NCBI GenBank assembly: GCA_947260005.1 | Contig: CAMYOL010000070.1 | Location: forward strand, 1 to 53,277 | Reading direction: 5' to 3' | Source: an uncultured Ectothiorhodospiraceae bacterium | GTDB lineage: Bacteria > Pseudomonadota > Gammaproteobacteria > UBA6429 > Thiohalophilaceae | DNA: 53,277 nt | Part shown: in pieces, positions 7,303 to 15,131 of the stretch | How positions within the stretch are numbered: position 1 is the first letter of the stretch | How the letters are laid out: the number at the start of each line of letters is the position of its first letter | The notes under the pieces: model-generated | The model's database searches: none | What the model saw: only the letters and a program-made list of their open reading frames with translations | What the model was told of the DNA's origin: nothing | Program-made: the position numbers and the translations under genes

Positions 7303-8634
7303 TTATAGTTCAAAAGTACCTTTGAGTTTTTTCGGTACACCAACACCCTTAATGCGCACATATTTAGGCATGCCATCTTTATAAGGTGGATAATCTTCAC
7401 CTTTAATCAATGGCTCCATGTAGTTGCGACAGGCTTTAGTGATTCCGTAACCATCTTTTGTGATGAAGTTTTCCGGCATCATTTTTTCGACGTTGGCGAC
7501 CTTGCTTAAGTCAGCCATACCCACTTTCCATTTGAATGGTTTGTTGGAGATACGATCAACGGTCGGCATAACCGAGTTATGACCTTTTAAGGCATAGGCT
7601 ACAGCCGCTTTACCCATCGCATAAGCCATATCAACGTCAGTCTTGGAAGCAATATGACGAGCTGCACGTTGCAGGTAATCAGCCACTGCCCAGTGATTTT
7701 TCAGACCTAATTCAGATTGAATCATGCCGCTAATCACAGTCGCGGCACCGCCTAACTGGCTGTGACCAAACGCATCCTTTAAGCCGCTTTCAGCAAGGAA
7801 ACGACCATCCGGATAGTGAACACCTTCAGAAACAACGACTGAACAATAGCCGTGCTTTTTAACCAGCTGATCAACTCGAGCCAGGAATTTCTCCTGGTTG
7901 AATTCGACTTCCGGGAACAGGATAACGGTTGGGATGGGGGTATCATCCGTTGAAGCCAAACCACCGGCAGCGGCGATCCAGCCCGCATGACGACCCATGA
8001 CTTCTACGATGAAAACTTTGGTAGAAGTTTTGCACATAGAGGCCACGTCAAATGAGGCTTCACGTGTAGATACGGCAGCGTATTTTGCAACCGAAGCAAA
8101 GCCTGGGCAGTTATCGGTACTCGGTAGATTATAGAAGAAGTAACCGATGTTATGGGCCTTGAAGACTTCAATTAAACGTTCGTATTCACGACGATTTTCT
8201 TCTAATGATTTTAACTTAAAGCGACAAGAGCCGAAGGCACCAGAAGGCGTGAAGCGCAGACCTTTAATGGTCGCTACAGATTCTTTCGAGGTATCGATTA
8301 AGTCTTCGGTTAACGCGCCGATGATGCCATTACGACCGGCATAGACTTTACCAATTTTATTGCTTTTGCGTGCGGCTTCGATAACACCGGCTGCACTGGC
8401 ATTGATCACAGCGGTCACACCACCAGATTGTGCATAGAAAGCATTCTTAGCGGGCACTTTTGGCTTGCTCTTACGCTTAGCTGCTTTCTTTTTGGCAGGT
8501 TTTTTCTTACCGGCTTTTTTCTTAGCAGGTTTCTTCTTGGCAGTTTTCTTCTTAGTTACCTTTTTCTTGGTAACTTTCTTTTTTGCTACTTTCTTCTTAG
8601 CAGCTTTTTTCTTAGCTTTCTTTTTCGTGGCCAT
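7303..8634 (-). CDS. PPi-type 6-phosphofructokinase with histone-H1-like tail and a deleted catalytic segment
   Basis: A 443-residue protein. Residues 1-62 are a Lys/Ala-rich tail of KKKAAKKK-type repeats like histone H1 C-termini. From residue 64 it matches proteobacterial pyrophosphate-dependent phosphofructokinase: FYAQSGGVTAVINASAAG, the sugar-phosphate motif MGRHAGWIAAAGG (near 213) and VVSEGV. Intact enzymes phosphorylate fructose 6-phosphate. Here GYFFYN (to residue 169) runs straight into LPSTDNCPGF. In relatives about 35 residues lie between, carrying the phosphate-donor loop GGGDS/GGNDS and the PKT(I/V)DND motif with the catalytic aspartate. The frame is kept. As written, the protein should not be catalytically active, so it is either a pseudoenzyme, a recent in-frame deletion, or an assembly error. 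The start follows the tail's ATG; TTTACTCC upstream gives a GGAG on the coding strand. Confidence 0.85.
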   Translation of the reverse strand: MATKKKAKKKAAKKKVAKKKVTKKKVTKKKTAKKKPAKKKAGKKKPAKKKAAKRKSKPKVPAKNAFYAQSGGVTAVINASAAGVIEAARKSNKIGKVYAGRNGIIGALTEDLIDTSKESVATIKGLRFTPSGAFGSCRFKLKSLEENRREYERLIEVFKAHNIGYFFYNLPSTDNCPGFASVAKYAAVSTREASFDVASMCKTSTKVFIVEVMGRHAGWIAAAGGLASTDDTPIPTVILFPEVEFNQEKFLARVDQLVKKHGYCSVVVSEGVHYPDGRFLAESGLKDAFGHSQLGGAATVISGMIQSELGLKNHWAVADYLQRAARHIASKTDVDMAYAMGKAAVAYALKGHNSVMPTVDRISNKPFKWKVGMADLSKVANVEKMMPENFITKDGYGITKACRNYMEPLIKGEDYPPYKDGMPKYVRIKGVGVPKKLKGTFEL

Positions 8635-8788
8635 TGAATTTACTCCATTTAGCTTTTTTACGAATGATTAAAATGACAATGTTAAATATATTTAGCTTAA
8701 ATTTAGTTAGTTTGAACTTTGATTAAATTCTTTCTCTTCATACTCCGCCTGCGATTTGAGAAGACTGACGATGCAGTCGAATAGATCG

Positions 8789-9049
8789 TCATACCGTTTT
8801 TCTCGGTTCCGTAGGTTTGGAAGAGGCGATAGTAAAATGGTGCTTATCGGCACATGCTATTAGAAAGTGGTCGTTATCCACTTCCCTGAATACGATGGGG
8901 TACTCAGTAAGTTCAGGTATCGCAGGGTTGAGCCGACTTTCAGCATCGGCCTGTTCGATCTCGATGTCATGACTAAAGCGTTCTCTGAGTATAGCAGCAA
9001 TTAAACGAACTTCGTTTTTTGTGAAATCTGGTGGACGTTTATTTGACAT
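8789..9049 (-). CDS. hypothetical small protein
   Basis: An 86-residue protein beginning MSNKRPPDFTKNEVRLIAAI. It is rich in charged residues, with a predicted helix (TKNEVRLIAAILRERF) followed by beta-like segments (YPIVFREVD, HFLIACADK, HFTIAS). There is no signal or membrane segment. I recognise no family. It is upstream of and in the same direction as the phosphofructokinase gene, but 154 bases separate them, so a shared transcript is uncertain. Confidence 0.5.
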   Translation of the reverse strand: MSNKRPPDFTKNEVRLIAAILRERFSHDIEIEQADAESRLNPAIPELTEYPIVFREVDNDHFLIACADKHHFTIASSKPTEPRKTV

Positions 9050-9237
9050 AAAAAACAGTGTTTTTTCAGCAGTTTTTGGGCCGCAAAGGATACTCGATTA
9101 TGCCGATAATTGCATGCTTGAATTGCTAATTCTTTGTGGTGGGGTATCTAGTGTAATTTTGAAAGTCCTTTCCACTGCCTGTCATAGTCAGAGGGGACTT
9201 TTCCTGCGGAGTTGGTAATTTAGCTGAATATATGTGG

Positions 9238-9257
9238 ATTCCCGCCTCCGCGGGAAT
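9238..9257. repeat. GTCATTCCCGC-type palindrome
   Basis: ATTCCCGC (9238-9245) and GCGGGAAT (9250-9257) form an 8-bp stem with a 4-base loop, followed by GACGGGG. It belongs to the same dispersed family as the elements at 6718-6807 and 39461-39536. The minisatellite begins right after it and shares its terminal GGGAATGACGGGG. Confidence 0.7.
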
Positions 9258-9304
9258 GACGGGGAAGGTGCTATGACGGGAAAGACACAATGATGGGGGA
9301 GAGG

Positions 9305-9420
9305 GAATGACGGGGAAGAGAGAAAGAAGGAATGACGGGGAAGAGAGAAAGAAGGAATGACGGGGAAGAGAGAAAGAAGGAATGACGGGGAAGAGAGAAA
9401 GAAGGAATGACGGGGAAGAG
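9305..9420. repeat. 25-bp tandem repeat (minisatellite)
   Basis: Four perfect 25-bp copies start at 9305, 9330, 9355 and 9380 (unit begins GAATGACGGGGAAGAG and continues with GAAAGAAG), and a fifth partial copy starts at 9405. Degenerate purine-rich copies with GAATGACGGGG or GGATGACGGG continue on both sides from about 9260 to 9510. The unit looks like an expansion of the end of the adjacent GTCATTCCCG-type element. Confidence 0.9.
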
Positions 9421-9559
9421 GGAATGACGGAGAAGAAGGAATGAGGGAAAGAAGGGATGACGGGAAAGAAGGTATAACAGGGGAGACGTAGTGACGGGGA
9501 AGAAGGAATGGTGGGAAGTACCAGGGCCTACGTAATACCTGTAGGCATGTTCTTCAGGT

Positions 9560-10204
9560 TCATTGTGAACCTTTGTTTTTATTGAGTAGTTGTTTGATAC
9601 GAGCCTCGATCCGCGCGGTATCGTCGCGCAAGGTCTCAATACCATGATATAAGTGTTCAACTTCTTCGCTCATAGGTAAAACATCGACTTCCTGTTGCAG
9701 GTATTCGCGGCTATTGGTTTGAGCGTGTTTTTTATTATTGCGCCACCAGCTGGCCATTTCGCGTATGGCGGAGCCGGTTTTGTGGGCGATCACATCGCCT
9801 GTGACACGAGACAGGTGCTCTTCCCAATCAATGTCGATATTTTCGAGGGCTTTTTTGAATTTTTGCCCGAGTTCGACATCGCCGGATATCTTTACTTCAC
9901 CTTCAAACATAACCTGGGTGTCATTCAGCAAGGCCAGCTTGGCCATAGAAACCGGTCGGCCTGAGATAAGCGTATCAGCATCGCCCTGATATTGGCTCAT
10001 TATCGTAATGCCTTGTTTGTTGGGCAGGCAATACAGCTTGATGCCGGTGCCTTCCAGTTCAATGGCGATGACCTTTTCATTGAAAACAGCGAACTGCTCT
10101 AGCGCCTCCGGATCCATCTGCAAATAAGTATTCACGGCGGTTTCCATTGCGGCGGTGACGGCTATGGCAATTTCAGATTTGATGGATTCTGATTTGGCTT
10201 GCAT
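9560..10204 (-). CDS. ubiJ: ubiquinone biosynthesis accessory factor UbiJ (SCP2 domain)
   Basis: A 214-residue protein matching UbiJ. It has an N-terminal SCP2-like lipid-binding domain (about 20-130, with GTGIKLYCLP, DADTLISGRPVSM and FEGEVKISGDVELGQKF) and a C-terminal helical part ending in a coiled coil (EEVEHLYHGIETLRDDTARI). UbiJ is a non-catalytic member of the soluble Ubi complex and is thought to hold the hydrophobic coenzyme Q intermediates. It lies 45 bases downstream of ubiE on the same strand, the usual order. ubiB, which often follows ubiJ, is not here: repeats and an unrelated gene come next. Confidence 0.88.
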   Translation of the reverse strand: MQAKSESIKSEIAIAVTAAMETAVNTYLQMDPEALEQFAVFNEKVIAIELEGTGIKLYCLPNKQGITIMSQYQGDADTLISGRPVSMAKLALLNDTQVMFEGEVKISGDVELGQKFKKALENIDIDWEEHLSRVTGDVIAHKTGSAIREMASWWRNNKKHAQTNSREYLQQEVDVLPMSEEVEHLYHGIETLRDDTARIEARIKQLLNKNKGSQ

Positions 10205-10249
10205 CGTATCGTGCGATTTAGGATTCGGGGCCTTGGTTTAGCTTCAGCT

Positions 10250-10996
10250 TCAGGCCTTAAAGCCCCGGTGCAGAGCCACGATGCCGCCGGTCAGGTTATG
10301 ATATTCACAGTTAATAAAACCGGCTTGCTGCATCATGTCTTTGAGGGTGTCCTGATCCGGGTGCATACGGATAGACTCAGCAAGGTATTGATAGCTCTCA
10401 GCATCGTTGGCGATGACCTTGCCCATTAGTGGCAATAGCTTGAATGAGTAAAAATCATAAACAGGATTTAAGGGTTTTACGGTCGGTTTGGAGAACTCCA
10501 GCACCATGGCCTGTCCGCCGGGTTTGAGTACGCGGTACATCGAGCGCAGCGCCTCATCCTTGTCGGTGACATTTCGCAGTCCGAAGGCGATGGTAATGCA
10601 ATCAAAGTAATTATCCGGGAATGGTAGATGTTGGGCATTGGCCTGTACGAACTGGACATTATTCGCAATGCCAATGTCGGCGAGGCGATCGCGGCCCACT
10701 TTGAGCATGGATTCGTTGATATCCGCCAGTACGACCTGGCCGTCTTGGCCGACCAAACGAGAGAATTTAGCCGCTAAATCACCGGTTCCACCCGCAATAT
10801 CCAGCACTTTCTGACCAGCGCGGACGCCACTTAACTCAATCGTAAAGCGCTTCCAGAGCCGATGGACGCCCATCGACATCAGGTCGTTCATGACGTCGTA
10901 TTTCTGGGCGACAGAGTGGAAAACACCAGCAACTTTGCCCTGTTTTTCGTCCCATGAGACGTCTTCATAGCCGAAATGGGTGGTTTTGTCGTTCAT
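10250..10996 (-). CDS. ubiE: ubiquinone/menaquinone biosynthesis C-methyltransferase UbiE
   Basis: A 248-residue class I SAM methyltransferase. The start at ATG 10996 gives the conserved N terminus [18 protein letters not shown]; a GTG six codons upstream is also in frame. Signatures are [20 protein letters not shown], the SAM-binding [12 protein letters not shown] and the UbiE motif [13 protein letters not shown]. It C-methylates the benzoquinol ring during ubiquinone synthesis (and demethylmenaquinol where menaquinone is made). It is the first gene of a ubiE-ubiJ pair. The methylated quinone is the likely membrane electron carrier for the cytochromes encoded nearby. Confidence 0.95.
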   Translation of the reverse strand: MNDKTTHFGYEDVSWDEKQGKVAGVFHSVAQKYDVMNDLMSMGVHRLWKRFTIELSGVRAGQKVLDIAGGTGDLAAKFSRLVGQDGQVVLADINESMLKVGRDRLADIGIANNVQFVQANAQHLPFPDNYFDCITIAFGLRNVTDKDEALRSMYRVLKPGGQAMVLEFSKPTVKPLNPVYDFYSFKLLPLMGKVIANDAESYQYLAESIRMHPDQDTLKDMMQQAGFINCEYHNLTGGIVALHRGFKA

Positions 10997-11091
10997 AAAT
11001 AAATAGTAAACCACTGGGTTGCAGATGGATAGCCGTTTCTAATGTTACGACCCAATTACCCGTAACTGGTTGTTTGTGGATATAGGTAAAT

Positions 11092-11135
11092 TTGATTACT
11101 TGTAATAATAAAGGCTATCAGGCATAAGTAATCAA
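11092..11135. other. spaced inverted repeat upstream of ubiE
   Basis: TTGATTACTT (11092-11101) and AAGTAATCAA (11126-11135) are exact reverse complements, 24 bases apart, in the gap between ubiE and the divergent lipoprotein gene. They could be an operator or part of a transcript structure. Nothing else supports a function. Confidence 0.3.
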
Positions 11136-11218
11136 TCAAATAGACTGTTAAAATCGAAAAAAGAGTCATTCATCATGATATGTACAATGAGTTGTCTTTT
11201 GGAGTTACGGGGAAATTT

Positions 11219-11629
11219 ATGAAAAAAATAGTATTAATAATCAGTTTTGTCCTATCTATATCAGGCTGTACTTCGTTAAATGTCCAATCAGCAAAAAATA
11301 TTGGTGAAAGTGAAATTTGCGTCATCGAAAATAAATCGATTAATCCGGATTTTACCACCGCCTATTTGCGTCAGATCAAAAGCAATGGCTACAAGGCTAA
11401 ATTAATCAGTCGTGAAAATAAGTCTGCTTGTGAGTTTACATCTACTTATACGGCAACCTATGGGCAGCATTGGGGTGTGTATTTAGCAACATCTGAATTA
11501 ACGATATATAAAAATAATAATGTAATCGGAAGGGCAAAGTATAAAGCACCTTACGCGAGCCCAGCCAAGCATGGACGAGTCGAAGATAAAATTGATGAAA
11601 TGGTTAACGAATTATTACCAGCTTTATAA
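11219..11629 (+). CDS. Sbal_3080-type small lipoprotein
   Basis: A 136-residue lipoprotein. ATG 11219 is chosen because GGGGA lies just upstream and a signal peptide with lipobox SISGC follows (MKKIVLIISFVLSISGC). The pattern of an early SICVIEN-like segment (GESEICVIENKSIN), a central CEFTSTYTATYGQHW and TSELTIYKNNNVIGRAKY resembles the Sbal_3080 lipoprotein family as I remember it. The function of that family is unknown. The gene stands alone and a stem-loop follows its stop. Confidence 0.65.
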   Translation: MKKIVLIISFVLSISGCTSLNVQSAKNIGESEICVIENKSINPDFTTAYLRQIKSNGYKAKLISRENKSACEFTSTYTATYGQHWGVYLATSELTIYKNNNVIGRAKYKAPYASPAKHGRVEDKIDEMVNELLPAL

Positions 11630-11645
11630 TAGGTCTAAAACCTAT

Positions 11646-11671
11646 GGGTCAGAGTGCATCAACTCTGGCCC
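11646..11671 (+). terminator. stem-loop after the small lipoprotein gene
   Basis: GGGTCAGAGT (11646-11655) pairs with ACTCTGGCCC (11662-11671) with one mismatch and a 6-base loop, 17 bases after the stop. The T-run is weak. The arm is similar to the GGGGTCAGAG repeat core, so it may be a worn copy of that family that now acts as a terminator. Confidence 0.5.
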
Positions 11672-11778
11672 TAATCATTTTGGTAATTTAACCCAGGTAA
11701 TTCAATCTAATTAATCTGATTCATGTCGCGGGAATAATCCAGGGATTGGTAAACCGGGCGATATGTTGAGGTGTGAGA

Positions 11779-12213
11779 ATGCAAATAATTTTAGGCTGGA
11801 TTTTGATTGGTTTTGGTGGTTTGCTTTATCTTGTCCAGATCATTTCATCATTAAATTTTTCTTTGGCCCAGCGTCTTGGCCTGCAAGAGAAACCCGAAAC
11901 TTCGGATAGGCTATTACAAAGGTCTGAGCGCTATACCGCCTACTGGGATCTATTGACGCTGGTATGGTTGCCGTTTGCTGGCGTTTTAATGGTGATGGAT
12001 CATCGTTGGTGGCCTGTTGTGTCATTGATCGGTGGCGCAGTTTATTTTGATACCGCGGGTAGAGAAGCGGTAAAGAACTTAAGTTTTCAGCATGAAGGTT
12101 TAAGGGTTGGTTCGGACAAAGAACGACGACTCTTTTTTGCAAGTTATCTGGTGATGGCCGTTATCGCCGCTGTGGTTATTGTGTTTGCGTTATCTACACT
12201 AATGAATCTATAA
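11779..12213 (+). CDS. integral membrane protein of unknown function
   Basis: A 144-residue protein with about four transmembrane segments (IILGWILIGFGGLLYLV, LLTLVWLPFAGVLMVM, WWPVVSLIGGAVYF and YLVMAVIAAVVIVFAL). ATG 11779 has GAGG 7 bases upstream; GTG 11773 is in frame but less likely. I recognise no family. The next gene starts 14 bases downstream, and the following methyltransferase gene is also close, so the three probably form one transcript. Confidence 0.6.
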   Translation: MQIILGWILIGFGGLLYLVQIISSLNFSLAQRLGLQEKPETSDRLLQRSERYTAYWDLLTLVWLPFAGVLMVMDHRWWPVVSLIGGAVYFDTAGREAVKNLSFQHEGLRVGSDKERRLFFASYLVMAVIAAVVIVFALSTLMNL

Positions 12214-12227
12214 AAACAGGTTTTGCA

Positions 12228-12647
12228 ATGAAAAATATATTAAATTCAGACGTTGCTGCTGTATTTAATAGTTATCCAGAGAACATCCGAAAAAAAATGA
12301 TGCGACTGCGCAAGCTGGTTTTGGATACCGCATCGGAAACAGAGGGCGTCGGTGTAATTGAAGAGGCCCTTAAATGGGGTGAGCCAAGCTTTCTCAGCAA
12401 AGCTGGAAGTACTATCAGGATGGACTGGAAAGAGAAACGGCCATCTCAATATGCGCTGTATTTTAATTGTAAAACCAGTTTGATCGACACGTTCAAAGAA
12501 CTTTATGGTGATAGTTTAAAGTTCGAAGGCAATCGTGCGATTGTGTTTGATCTAAATGAGAAAATACCGCTAGATGAGTTAAAACATTGTATTTCTATAG
12601 CACTTACCTACCATCAACGAAAACATCTTCCACTATTGGGTGTATGA
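12228..12647 (+). CDS. DUF1801 (YdhG-like) family protein
   Basis: A 139-residue cytosolic protein of the DUF1801/YdhG-like fold: an N-terminal helix (DVAAVFNSYPENIRKKMMRLRKLV), the loop EEALKWGEPSFLSKAG and the pair of strands YALYFNCKTSL and AIVFDLNEKIP, ending in a helix with HCISIALTYHQ. The biochemical role of this family is not established. It lies in a possible operon with the membrane protein before it and the methyltransferase after it. Confidence 0.75.
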   Translation: MKNILNSDVAAVFNSYPENIRKKMMRLRKLVLDTASETEGVGVIEEALKWGEPSFLSKAGSTIRMDWKEKRPSQYALYFNCKTSLIDTFKELYGDSLKFEGNRAIVFDLNEKIPLDELKHCISIALTYHQRKHLPLLGV

Positions 12648-12679
12648 TATTTCAAATGAATATATAACTATAAACTATT

Positions 12680-13309
12680 ATGAGTGAATCAAAAATATTT
12701 AATCATTTAGCGGTTGAGTATGACCAGTGGTTTGATTCTCATAAAACAGAGTATTCGCTGGAATTAAAAGCGATAAAGGCATTGTTACCAAAACAGGGTA
12801 AGGGTGTCGAAGTAGGCGCTGGTACGGGACGTTTTGCACAACCATTAGGAATCTCTTTAGGTGTAGAGCCGTCTGAATCGATGCGAAAAATAGCACGGCA
12901 GCGGGAGGTTAACATCATAGCCGGTTCTGCTGAGTCGTTGCCGATCGAGGATGAGGTGTATGATTTTGCCCTGCTGGTGACCGTCGATTGTTTTCTGAAT
13001 AAGCCGGAAATAGCCTTTAAAGAAGTTTATAGAGTTATAAAGGAAGAGGGACAGATTATTGTTGGCCTGATCGATAAAAATAGTGTGTTAGGTAAAAAAT
13101 ACCAGTCAAGAAAAAACGAAAGTAAATTTTATAAAGACGCAAAATTTCATGCGGTTGAAGAAATAGTTCTAGCCTTAGAGCATTCAGGATTTAAAAACTT
13201 TAAATATATACAGGCCATATTACCTGGTGATTCTTCAAAACAAGTTATTAAGCCAGGCTATGGCGAAGGTTCTTTTGTTGTGTTGCAGGCGCAGAAGTCT
13301 ATGGGCTAA
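12680..13309 (+). CDS. class I SAM-dependent methyltransferase
   Basis: A 209-residue methyltransferase of the UbiE/Methyltransf_11 type. It has the SAM-binding loop GVEVGAGTGRFA (about 40-52), acidic LGVEPSESM, AGSAESLPIEDEVYDFAL and VYRVIKEEGQIIVG. The substrate cannot be inferred: such enzymes act on small molecules or quinones. It ends 6 bases before the stop of ccmI on the other strand, so the two transcripts converge with no clear terminator between them. Confidence 0.8.
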   Translation: MSESKIFNHLAVEYDQWFDSHKTEYSLELKAIKALLPKQGKGVEVGAGTGRFAQPLGISLGVEPSESMRKIARQREVNIIAGSAESLPIEDEVYDFALLVTVDCFLNKPEIAFKEVYRVIKEEGQIIVGLIDKNSVLGKKYQSRKNESKFYKDAKFHAVEEIVLALEHSGFKNFKYIQAILPGDSSKQVIKPGYGEGSFVVLQAQKSMG

Positions 13310-13314
13310 TAAGT

Positions 13315-14637
13315 CTATTGTGCCGGCTGTTTAATTATAATTTCAATTGGATCCGCATGGCTAACCGGATAAGGGCCGGTCTTAGCTTCAATGTCACCGC
13401 TTTGCTTAATCGCCTGTCCGGATTGTGAAATACGAGCGAGTACATTCACTTCTTTTGCGTCAGATAATTTACCCATTGGACCGATCGACAGGCTGTCATC
13501 GAGTGTGACCGTGGTCGGCATATCTTTTACCTGGGCCTTAACAATGGCAAGTGGCATTTTCATACCGCTGACGCGCTGGGCATAGATCATTACATAATCG
13601 GTGTCCGATACAGTGGAACGTAAACTGGTATCAATCTGAACTTTGACAGTCAGTTTTGCTGGTTTAATTTCAGACGGGTTAATTTCTGTTGGGCTAAGTT
13701 TTGTTTCAGCAGCCTGATCTGAAGGTATTGCCGTATTAGCACTTGCCTGTCCAGGCGTACTATTAAGTTGGCGCTCAGCATTGCTGATCAAGGTTTTCAC
13801 TTCCTGGCTTGAACGTGGATCGTCGCCCAGTAAGCTCAATAATAATTTCCATAATTCCAGGGCTTTCGGTATATCGCCGGCATCCTGGTAACCGATACCC
13901 GCCAACCAAAGTGCGGTGGTATTCGTGGGCTCGAGTTTTAAGGCTCTTTTTGCGAGTTCAAACGGTTCCCCACTTATATCGCCATTGCGGGACATGGTAA
14001 GGGTGTCGGCGAGGCCAAGCATAACGGCTGGTTGTTCGCCTACCAGGGCATAAAGTTTTCGATAAGCGTCGACAGACTTTGCGTATTGTTTTTGTACAGA
14101 GTAACTGCGTGCCAACATGTACCAGCCATCTGGATTGTTCGGATCTTGTTTTAAACGTGCCTCTAATTTAACGATAGCCTCATCTAATCCGGCTGCATGT
14201 TTATTTTGATCGGCATGAGGATTGGCAGCGTCACTTGACGCTTGGTCAGTGCGGTTAGTACTGGCCATGTTAATTGCATCAGGCGATCCCCAGTATTGAT
14301 AAAGTCCAAATGCACTGAATGGGATAATCGTTAACAGGATGAATACGATTCTTTTATATTGAGCAGGAAGCTCAGGATTTAAATGCGTGGTTTTATTTTC
14401 GTCGGTGTCGTCTAACAGAGACGATTCGATTTCATTTTTAATAAGATCATATTGTGACTGATCGATCTCAGCGTTGCTTAATTGGGTTTCCAGATCAGCT
14501 AATCGTTCCCTGGCAATATTAATGTTGAGTTGTTCATTGCTATCAAAATTCGCAATTTGCCGGCCAAATAAAACCGGTGCAATCAGCCAGATGACAAAAG
14601 CTAATAGTGCAAACGCGAGAAATATAAAGCCCATCAT
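13315..14637 (-). CDS. ccmI: cytochrome c biogenesis protein CcmI
   Basis: A 440-residue membrane-anchored protein, last gene of the ccm operon. Two N-terminal transmembrane segments (FIFLAFALLAFVIWLIAPV and IVFILLTIIPFSAFGLYQY) flank a cytoplasmic loop with a leucine-zipper-like helix. TPR motifs follow (about 145-285, e.g. NPDGWYMLARSYSVQKQYAK), then a C-terminal domain (about 330-440) with the beta pattern of bacterial CcmI. CcmI recognises the C-terminal helix of apocytochrome c and hands it to CcmF/CcmH for haem ligation in the periplasm. Its ATG overlaps the stop of ccmH by 4 bases. Confidence 0.92.
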   Translation of the reverse strand: MMGFIFLAFALLAFVIWLIAPVLFGRQIANFDSNEQLNINIARERLADLETQLSNAEIDQSQYDLIKNEIESSLLDDTDENKTTHLNPELPAQYKRIVFILLTIIPFSAFGLYQYWGSPDAINMASTNRTDQASSDAANPHADQNKHAAGLDEAIVKLEARLKQDPNNPDGWYMLARSYSVQKQYAKSVDAYRKLYALVGEQPAVMLGLADTLTMSRNGDISGEPFELAKRALKLEPTNTTALWLAGIGYQDAGDIPKALELWKLLLSLLGDDPRSSQEVKTLISNAERQLNSTPGQASANTAIPSDQAAETKLSPTEINPSEIKPAKLTVKVQIDTSLRSTVSDTDYVMIYAQRVSGMKMPLAIVKAQVKDMPTTVTLDDSLSIGPMGKLSDAKEVNVLARISQSGQAIKQSGDIEAKTGPYPVSHADPIEIIIKQPAQ

Positions 14638-15131
14638 TCTTTTTCGTCCTCATCATTGAGTAATTTTTTACTGCGTTCATGATCGGCGTCGCTAAGTTCG
14701 ACGGGTTTCGATTTTTCACGGTTTTTGATATTGAATAGCAACATAATGATCCCGGCTATGAGTAGTATTATTGGCCCAAGCCACAATGATGCGGTAACCG
14801 GGTCAAGTGGTGGGTTATAAAGCACAAACTCACCATATCGATTGACCATGTAATCGATGACCTGCTGATCGGTCTGATTGGTCTTAACCATTTCATAAAT
14901 TTTATCTCGCAGGTCGAGTGCGAGCTGAGAGTTTGAATCGGCTAAATTCTGATTTTGGCAAACCAGACAACGTAATTCATCGACCAATTGATGATAGCGT
15001 CGTTCCTGTTTTGGATTATCGAAGTTACGTACTTCAACGCCTGCCTGGGTCACCGAGATTAAAGAGGTCAATAGTAAACCGGTAATGATGAACAGGCCGG
15101 TTCGGCAAAAGTTATGCGTCTTCAAGTTCAT
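14634..15131 (-). CDS. ccmH: cytochrome c maturation thiol-disulfide protein CcmH
   Basis: A 165-residue protein with a signal peptide or N-terminal membrane segment (FIITGLLLTSLISVTQAG), the redox motif LRCLVCQNQNLADS (about 52-66) and the conserved GEFVLYNPPL, followed by one transmembrane helix (LWLGPIILLIAGIIMLLF). This is the short CcmH/CcmL type; the CcmI part is a separate gene. CcmH helps reduce the apocytochrome CXXCH thiols so that haem can be attached. The start is shared with the stop of ccmG. Confidence 0.93.
   Translation of the reverse strand: MNLKTHNFCRTGLFIITGLLLTSLISVTQAGVEVRNFDNPKQERRYHQLVDELRCLVCQNQNLADSNSQLALDLRDKIYEMVKTNQTDQQVIDYMVNRYGEFVLYNPPLDPVTASLWLGPIILLIAGIIMLLFNIKNREKSKPVELSDADHERSKKLLNDEDEKE

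Larger units (their letters stand above)
9050..9559. other. 510-base gene-free stretch with repeats
   Basis: No supported gene. The left half shows nothing recognisable. The right half holds a GTCATTCCCG-type palindrome and a minisatellite, annotated separately. A minus-strand reading frame here (9271-9660) is only the low-complexity translation of the minisatellite. Confidence 0.7.

Noticed and set aside
8428-8671. Plus-strand Leu/Phe-rich frames opposite the phosphofructokinase tail
   Set aside because: They are the antisense of the Lys-rich repeat and have no start signals.
9271-9660. 129-codon minus-strand reading frame rich in Ser, Phe, Pro and Leu
   Set aside because: It is the translation of the 25-bp minisatellite and the end of ubiJ in another frame.
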